This document shows positions 9,951 to 15,161 of a stretch of DNA of 15,161 nt, piece by piece. A program made the position numbers and the translations under genes. How positions within the stretch are numbered: position 1 is the first letter of the stretch; each line of letters opens with the position of its first letter. The notes below the pieces were generated by a model, which was given only the letters and a program-made list of their open reading frames with translations, did no database searches and was not told the DNA's origin. The stretch comes from Rodentolepis nana (taxonomy: Eukaryota > Platyhelminthes > Cestoda > Cyclophyllidea > Hymenolepididae). Location: the NCBI GenBank assembly GCA_900617975.1, contig UZAE01014327.1, positions 1 through 15,161 on the forward strand. The letters are read 5' to 3'.

Positions 9951-10255
9951 TGCCTGGTAGACTTACTCCTACGTGATGCATCCTGACCACCGTATACTCA
10001 TGCGACAATAGTCTATAAACCGGCAGTTGACTTCTCACTTCAAACTATCATGACACCATTGCGTATAATATTCGACCACTTTCGCAGTACTCACCACATC
10101 TTACCTTTTTATTTACCTTTTTTTTACACTTGTGAATCACTCTTCTGACCCCCTCTCGGCTTTTTGTGAATTTGATGTTCCTCCCCTCTGTGAAGCCCAA
10201 AGTCAACTAAGGGGGTAATGATAACTCTCAAAAAGCCTGCCATTTGATAGAATAT
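9951..10255 (+). mobile_element. SINE-like retroposon copy 4, opposite orientation
   Basis: The plus strand runs in the sense of the other copies' minus strand: GTAGACTTACTCC, GATGCATCCTG, GTATACTCATGCG, GTCTATAAACCGGCAGTTGA, CTTCAAACTA, CATCTTACC, ACTCTTCTGACCCCC, GAAGCCCAAAGTCAACTAA, ending GCCTGCCATTTGATAG. The 5' edge is fuzzy because the GGGGTGTGCG start is not preserved. I see no clear A-rich tail or target duplication, so it is an older copy. The T-run at 10120-10127 is internal. Confidence 0.8.
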
Positions 10256-10804
10256 CATGGGCCGACTGAAGTCACTCTTCAGTAGGGAAGTATTTGCCAA
10301 TTGCAAGTTAATTATATTTGCCACTCATTTAATGAGTTGAAAATGAGAATTTTGTTGCGTGTCATCTTGAGGAGTATATAACAAGACCGAGGAGATGTTT
10401 CTCGTGCTCTACTCATCTTAAATTAGATAAGGAGTAATGAAAATCCCTCCCTTCGAATAATCTGTTTTCTCAGCTGCCTTCAATCTCGCCCTCCCTTCTC
10501 AAGGGGAGATTATTTGTGGGGAATTAAAGATAATCGCATTATTCCCTTGAAGTTTAGTAGTCGCTAACCCGTATTGATTAAAACATTCATTTCATTTAAT
10601 TGGAAAATAGGGTCTATATTTGATGCTAGCGCAAAAAAACTAAACCAACTTCCCCGGTTGATTTTTTTTAAATTTTTTTGTTTACCATTCACGTCTATTT
10701 AAAATTCATCCATCTATTCTAATAACAAACTTTTAAGCGAAATCAACTTTGAAATTCCTTTTTTTCAATTTGATTTATAATTAATAATCGAAAGACCTAT
10801 TTCT

Positions 10805-11212
10805 ATGCGTTTCCTTACACATAATTGTTTGTTTCTTCTTCACAAATGCCCACTGCAATATCTAAACAAACGTGGATGCAGAAAAAATAATTCAGAAATC
10901 TTTATCCATCACAACTCGGCCCTATTAAGCTCAAAAAATTTCTCAATGGCATGCAAAATAATTCTGCTCTCTCAACGAGAGGAGAAAAATAAACCGAATC
11001 AAGCCCTCAGCCAATCAGCAGCGGTTATCTTGGACAAGAATCCACTTATCATGGAACTTGAATTTCATAAAATGAAGTGCCTATTTAGTGATTATAAATC
11101 AACCCGAATACCTGAAGCCAAATACATTTTGACTCCGCAATATTTCTACTCTGCCCCCACCTCCCCCCACCCTCAACCCAAAAAATTGATTTCGATCATT
11201 ATTTCTTACTAA
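10805..11212 (+). CDS. Open reading frame of 135 codons, unrecognised, doubtful
   Basis: This is the longest frame in the window outside tubulin, starting MRFLTHNCLFLLHKC and ending KKLISIIISY. It is rich in Lys, Ser, Ile and Leu, as chance translation of AT-rich DNA tends to be. The C-terminal part includes a proline stretch from a C-rich tract. I see no domain, signal peptide or membrane segment pattern that convinces me, and no splice context. It could be a chance frame or an exon of an unknown gene. Confidence 0.12.
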   Translation: MRFLTHNCLFLLHKCPLQYLNKRGCRKNNSEIFIHHNSALLSSKNFSMACKIILLSQREEKNKPNQALSQSAAVILDKNPLIMELEFHKMKCLFSDYKSTRIPEAKYILTPQYFYSAPTSPHPQPKKLISIIISY

Positions 11213-11827
11213 TTGGACTGCAGATAAAAGTTTGTTGAATATTCGACCATGCTATAGGTTGAGATACTAAAACATAAACGCCGAATATGCCGAAAATAAA
11301 CAAATCCTTATCGCAAATATTCGTCCAAGCAGACATTCTCAGTTTAGTGAACTAAGTGACTAATCAATTGTAAGTTGTATGAGGGAAACTTTTAAAACTC
11401 CCATGTCTGTTGTGAAAGATGAATGTCATTTAGCAGCACGTCGGCAAATCTATTCATGTTCATATAAGCAATTAAAGGTCAATAACTACCCGCTTGGGAC
11501 TACTATTGTCTATCAGTATGTGTGATCGATGATGTCTGTCCCTTGATTAAATCGACTTCTGGAATGCACTGATCATATTTCCCATCTTTTGTAAAGCAGG
11601 GTTATTCTAACATATCAGAGTGCTAGGACGTCGCTATCATATCACCAGGCTACCTTTACCGCATACTTCGTCTTCAATTGTCATCAATTTACAACATTAT
11701 GATTGCAGGATTCTTAAACTGTAAAAGCTAAATCGAGTGCAATTAAAATGTGGGCTGAGGAAGGAAGGCCAAGATAATGGCATTAATTGTGTCAATCAAG
11801 TTGTGATTTCAGGAATCAGATTTGCAA

Positions 11828-11846
11828 CCCCCTCCACCCCCCCTCC
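11828..11846 (+). repeat. C-rich tract
   Basis: Runs of C broken by T and A. The complementary strand is G-rich. Confidence 0.85.
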
Positions 11847-12781
11847 ATTTGATGAATAGATTTTTTTATTTTGATTGTTATCATTGAGACTCATTGGATG
11901 TTGCAAAGTAACGCATGAAGTTCTAATAATCAACTCACAGGAATCTGAACGATTCTTAAATTTTTAAAAGGGACGAAATTCACCGAACATATCCTTTTGA
12001 AAGTTATCCTCCATTTTCTCTCTTAAATACCCCAAATGAATCACTCTACCAAAAATGCCAGTTAATAAAATAATCGAATAGTTATGCCTTATCTGATCAC
12101 GCAGAGTCTCAAACAAAAAGCTTTCCTTCTAATTTCTTCACTGCGCCTACGACCCCACATATTTTTCACAATCGTCTGAATTATTCCACCAATCCGTAGG
12201 AGCAAGGTCAACTTCTGGTCGAAGTGCGATCCCTTTTTATGAAATATAAATTCAAATTGAAAGCTTGGACGTGATGAGAGCAATTCGTTCTGAAGTTGCT
12301 GCTTAGAGTAATGACTTTATCTGAACTATCAATTTGCAAACAAGTTTGTCGAGAAATAAGGCATATTACAATTATGGATTTTTAACTATTGGGAACTATG
12401 CACAAGAAGGTAGAAGACCCCATGTGGTGTGTGCATATACAAACTCGTATTAAAGAACCTTGACCAAGTTACAACTATGAAAAAATTGCCAATGTTAAAG
12501 GAAAAGACCGATCCAGTCGTTTATTATTTCCAAAATCCATAGGCCATAATAAGATGAAATTTATGGTTTCAAAGGAAGCAAAACGCAGTTGTGTTAGAGC
12601 TTGCATTGGTTTACTACCATTGGATGAACAGAAAATCTTACGCAAGGTCAATATACACGGTTTCGAGCTGATTTGATATCGATTAATCTGGAGAGTGACT
12701 CATCCTTACTGATTGACGGAATGAATAATATATATAAACAAAAATATCTAAATTTCATAATACGATGTTAATCTCCTTTGT

Positions 12782-12791
12782 CCCCCCCCCC
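12782..12791 (+). repeat. Poly-C tract, 10 bases
   Basis: An uninterrupted C run, equal to poly-G on the minus strand. Confidence 0.9.
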
Positions 12792-13191
12792 TACCCAAAA
12801 CATATTCATCGTTATTGGAAATAGTGAATAAGTTTTGTTAATAATTTCGATAAATACTCCCCTTTATTTCATAAATTAGATATTGACGACAAAATCAATT
12901 CAAGATGCTCACGTTCTAGTTAAAAATAACCGCACCATTCAACAAATTTAATGATGATTGAGCGATTAAAGGAAGAGGTTATTTGGAAAAGCAGAAAAAA
13001 TATCAGCTGGTTAAGAGCTCAACTCAGACTACTAAGTAACTCAGTTGACATGGTTTAGATCAAATAGAACAATCAATGATCAATGTACGTTTGGTATTCT
13101 AATGCTCTGAAAATACCAAAGGCTTTATTGCCCCCTATCTACAACTAAAAAAATTACAGGATAGGGAATTCCGATAAATACCTAAGTAAAC

Positions 13192-13428
13192 ACTTCGAGC
13201 TTCACAGAAATAGTCGAGAGGGTGAACAGAAGAGTGATTCAAAGATGTAAAAGAGACAGAGGGTGAACAGAAGAGTGATTCAAAGATGTAAAAGAGACAG
13301 ACACAAAAGTGACTACTGTGAAAGTGATCGAATATGGTATACATTCGGGCCATGGTAGTTTGAAGTCAGAAGTCAACTGTCGGTTTATAGACTTTTTTAC
13401 CACGAGGAGGTAAGTATTTAACGCACTT
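13192..13428 (-). mobile_element. SINE-like retroposon copy 5, with internal deletions and a 41-bp duplication
   Basis: The minus-strand element begins near GAAGTGCGTTAAATACTTAC at 13428 and shares CTCCTCGTGG, GTCTATAAACCGACAGTTGA, CTTCTGACTTCAAACTACCA and GAATCACTCTTCTGTTCACC with its relatives. It lacks the GTATACTCAT block near the 5' end, the AACATCAAATT block, and everything 3' of the CGAAGTG edge, including the A-rich tail. A 41-bp segment is duplicated. I see no convincing target duplication. Confidence 0.8.
13217..13300. repeat. 41-bp tandem duplication inside SINE copy 5
   Basis: AGAGGGTGAACAGAAGAGTG and the following 21 bases occur from 13217 and again from 13258. The two units are identical, with a period of exactly 41, the same period as in copy 1. 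Confidence 0.93.
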
Positions 13429-14623
13429 CATGAATATAATATAAATACTTCAATTAATGTATTAAGATGGCATTTTCGGCTAACTTCTAAGCGGTTCTTG
13501 TGAAGTGAGCAACTTGATTTATTCCTTCAAAGCGGTTCCTGTGCACATATTATCAAACACTGTTTCTATTTCAAGGATTAGTCTTTCCAAGGATTTGCAA
13601 GTAGTGAAAGAATTGAGTTGATTTACTATTTGCATTGAATCAAATACGGTTAAATCAGCTCATCATTCGTAAAGTCACAAATTGCTACTAATATACCACT
13701 TCAAAGTGCATCAAAATGTCCTAAAATAGAAGATTTTTTGACTATTGAGAAAAGTGCTCTTGGTTTATTGGAAAGCACTCTTAAACAACCTTGCTCTTTT
13801 GAACACTCTATTATCCTATCAAGTCCGACACAAAGACAAAATATGTACTTGGAGATGATCAATAATAACAGTAAAGGGCACTAGTAAGGGTGAAAACCAC
13901 TCAAAGTAGTTTGTGAGAGAAAAATGAATCTTGCTAGTCACAGTAACCAATCAGAATTCTTCCCCACCGATTCACCTTAAGGCAAGTCCTCTCAAATACA
14001 TTCAAACAATCTACAATTGATTAAGCTTTCGACATTGAAAAAAATTAAAATTTGAGCAAATGTTCTGTGCTATACTCGACGAGTTCATTGGAAATAACAA
14101 TATTCATCTATCAGGCTAATGAATCCTTCCTAGGCAACAGAGTTCCAGCAGAATATAAATTTCTCATCACAGATTACAGAAAGCCAATTTTAGATTTAGA
14201 ACGCATGATCCCTTTTATCAGATTTGACTGCAAATTGGTATACTTACTTCCCTGTTTACTTCTACTTTGCACATATTTTGCCTAATGTTTATCCCCATCG
14301 AATTACAATCTGCGTCCACTGTAAACAAAACAAAAAATCGATATCCCCAATCTACAAAGAGGCACATTTGTAGCTTGGGCATTTCTCCCCATTTGCAGTT
14401 GAAAAGTAGCAAACGGTGTTATTTTGTAGGTTATTTTGCACTCTGACATATTATATTCGAAAGTTATTACCAATGGTAGGCACAAATATGGAAGGTCTTT
14501 TTCCACATTTAATTTTTCCATAAAGTAAACGAAGAAAAATGCTTGCAATTCTTTGTCCAAAAGGAAAAAATGAAAGTCCATTTCAACTTTCAACTCTAAA
14601 TTATGAGACTGTGTGAACATACT

Positions 14624-14639
14624 CCCCCCCCCCCTCCCC
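14624..14639 (+). repeat. Poly-C tract
   Basis: Eleven C, one T, four C. Confidence 0.9.
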
Positions 14640-14925
14640 ACAAGCATATGGAAAAATGAATGCCTTCAGTATGGATTCAGTCACGCAAATTAAAAATGAA
14701 AATCAGTCATTTGTTAGAAGTAGAAAAGCGCTCAATTACGTTCATTCAGGATCTATTTCAACACAAGCGTATTGAAAATTAGTGGAGGAAAATTTGATCT
14801 GTTATGGGGTAATGAAGGAATTGCCTTACATATTGAACAGAAAATGACATAAAAACAGGACATCGACCTATATTACTCACATTGAATGCCCATGAGAAAA
14901 TAAAAAATTGAAGTAAATAAGTTGT

Positions 14926-14965
14926 GGGGGGGGGGGGGGGAGGGAGAGAGGTGGTGGTGGTGGTG
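14926..14965 (+). repeat. Poly-G tract followed by (GGT)n
   Basis: Fifteen G, then AGGGAGAGA, then GGT repeats. This purine-rich compound microsatellite could fold as a G-quadruplex. Confidence 0.9.
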
Positions 14966-15161
14966 CGTAGTAGGAATAAAATTTCAACCAGTTTGGACTT
15001 CAACACTTGAAAATCTAATTCCTGTGATTTATGTGTTGATTTGGCAAATTTCATTTTTGTTAACGCAAGCATGAAATAGAATGGAAATGAAAGCGTTCTA
15101 AACAGCGGCTAAAATTTCATTGTAGGAATAAATTCCAAAACGATGCCTCCTACTTTGGGGG

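Larger units (their letters stand above)
10256..13191. other. AT-rich intergenic DNA, no gene supported
   Basis: The only long frame is 10805-11212 on the plus strand, which I do not accept as a gene. C-rich stretches lie at 11153-11179, 11828-11846 and 12782-12791. No RNA gene or known repeat is seen. Confidence 0.55.
13429..15161. other. AT-rich intergenic DNA, no gene supported
   Basis: Frames at 14052-14285 (plus), 14303-14647 (minus) and 14779-15072 (minus) show no family motif, and parts come from homopolymer tracts. No repeat family member or RNA gene is visible. Confidence 0.55.

Noticed and set aside
14303..14647. Minus-strand frame of 114 codons.
   Set aside because: The start falls in a homopolymer C tract, the composition is aromatic-rich chance translation and no motif is visible.

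Overview
The window is nuclear DNA from an animal. It is AT-rich, gene-poor and full of dispersed repeats. It holds one clear protein gene, a complete three-exon beta-tubulin on the minus strand. The compact gene, the two phase-0 introns, tubulin residues typical of animals and a mariner remnant fit an invertebrate, perhaps an arthropod. The species cannot be fixed from sequence alone.

Layout, left to right. At 319-390 (minus) is a tRNA-Pro(UGG) cloverleaf with a mutated T-loop. It is followed on its own strand by a piece resembling the 3' end of the SINE family described below. At 674-3011 (minus) is the beta-tubulin gene: coding exons 3011-2955, 2093-1629 and 1498-674, encoding 448 residues, with a likely poly(A) signal near 467 and a promoter at about 3012-3240. 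That promoter carries a perfect inverted pair of CCAAT boxes. From 3240 to 4800 I see only AT-rich noncoding DNA.

From 4800 to 7460 the window is a transposon cluster. It has three copies of a roughly 300-385 bp SINE-like family (4816-5200, 6770-6971, 7147-7449, all minus) and a broken mariner transposon (5682-6595, plus). Two SINE copies have recognisable target-site duplications that fix both ends of the element. Two more copies lie at about 9951-10255 (plus) and 13192-13428 (minus). The rest, 7530-15161, is AT-rich DNA with homopolymer G or C tracts and short microsatellites and no gene that I can support.

The most unusual signal is a stutter. Many 15-40 bp segments inside the transposon remnants are tandemly duplicated or triplicated, several with a period of exactly 41 bp. 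The mariner second-aspartate motif occurs three times in a row. This may be a real local duplication process, or contig ends that overlapped but were not merged in assembly. The single N at 5682, exactly where mariner homology begins, makes the assembly explanation serious.

The genes do not form a pathway. Tubulin and the tRNA-like gene are independent transcription units that happen to share a strand. I see no undescribed multi-gene system.
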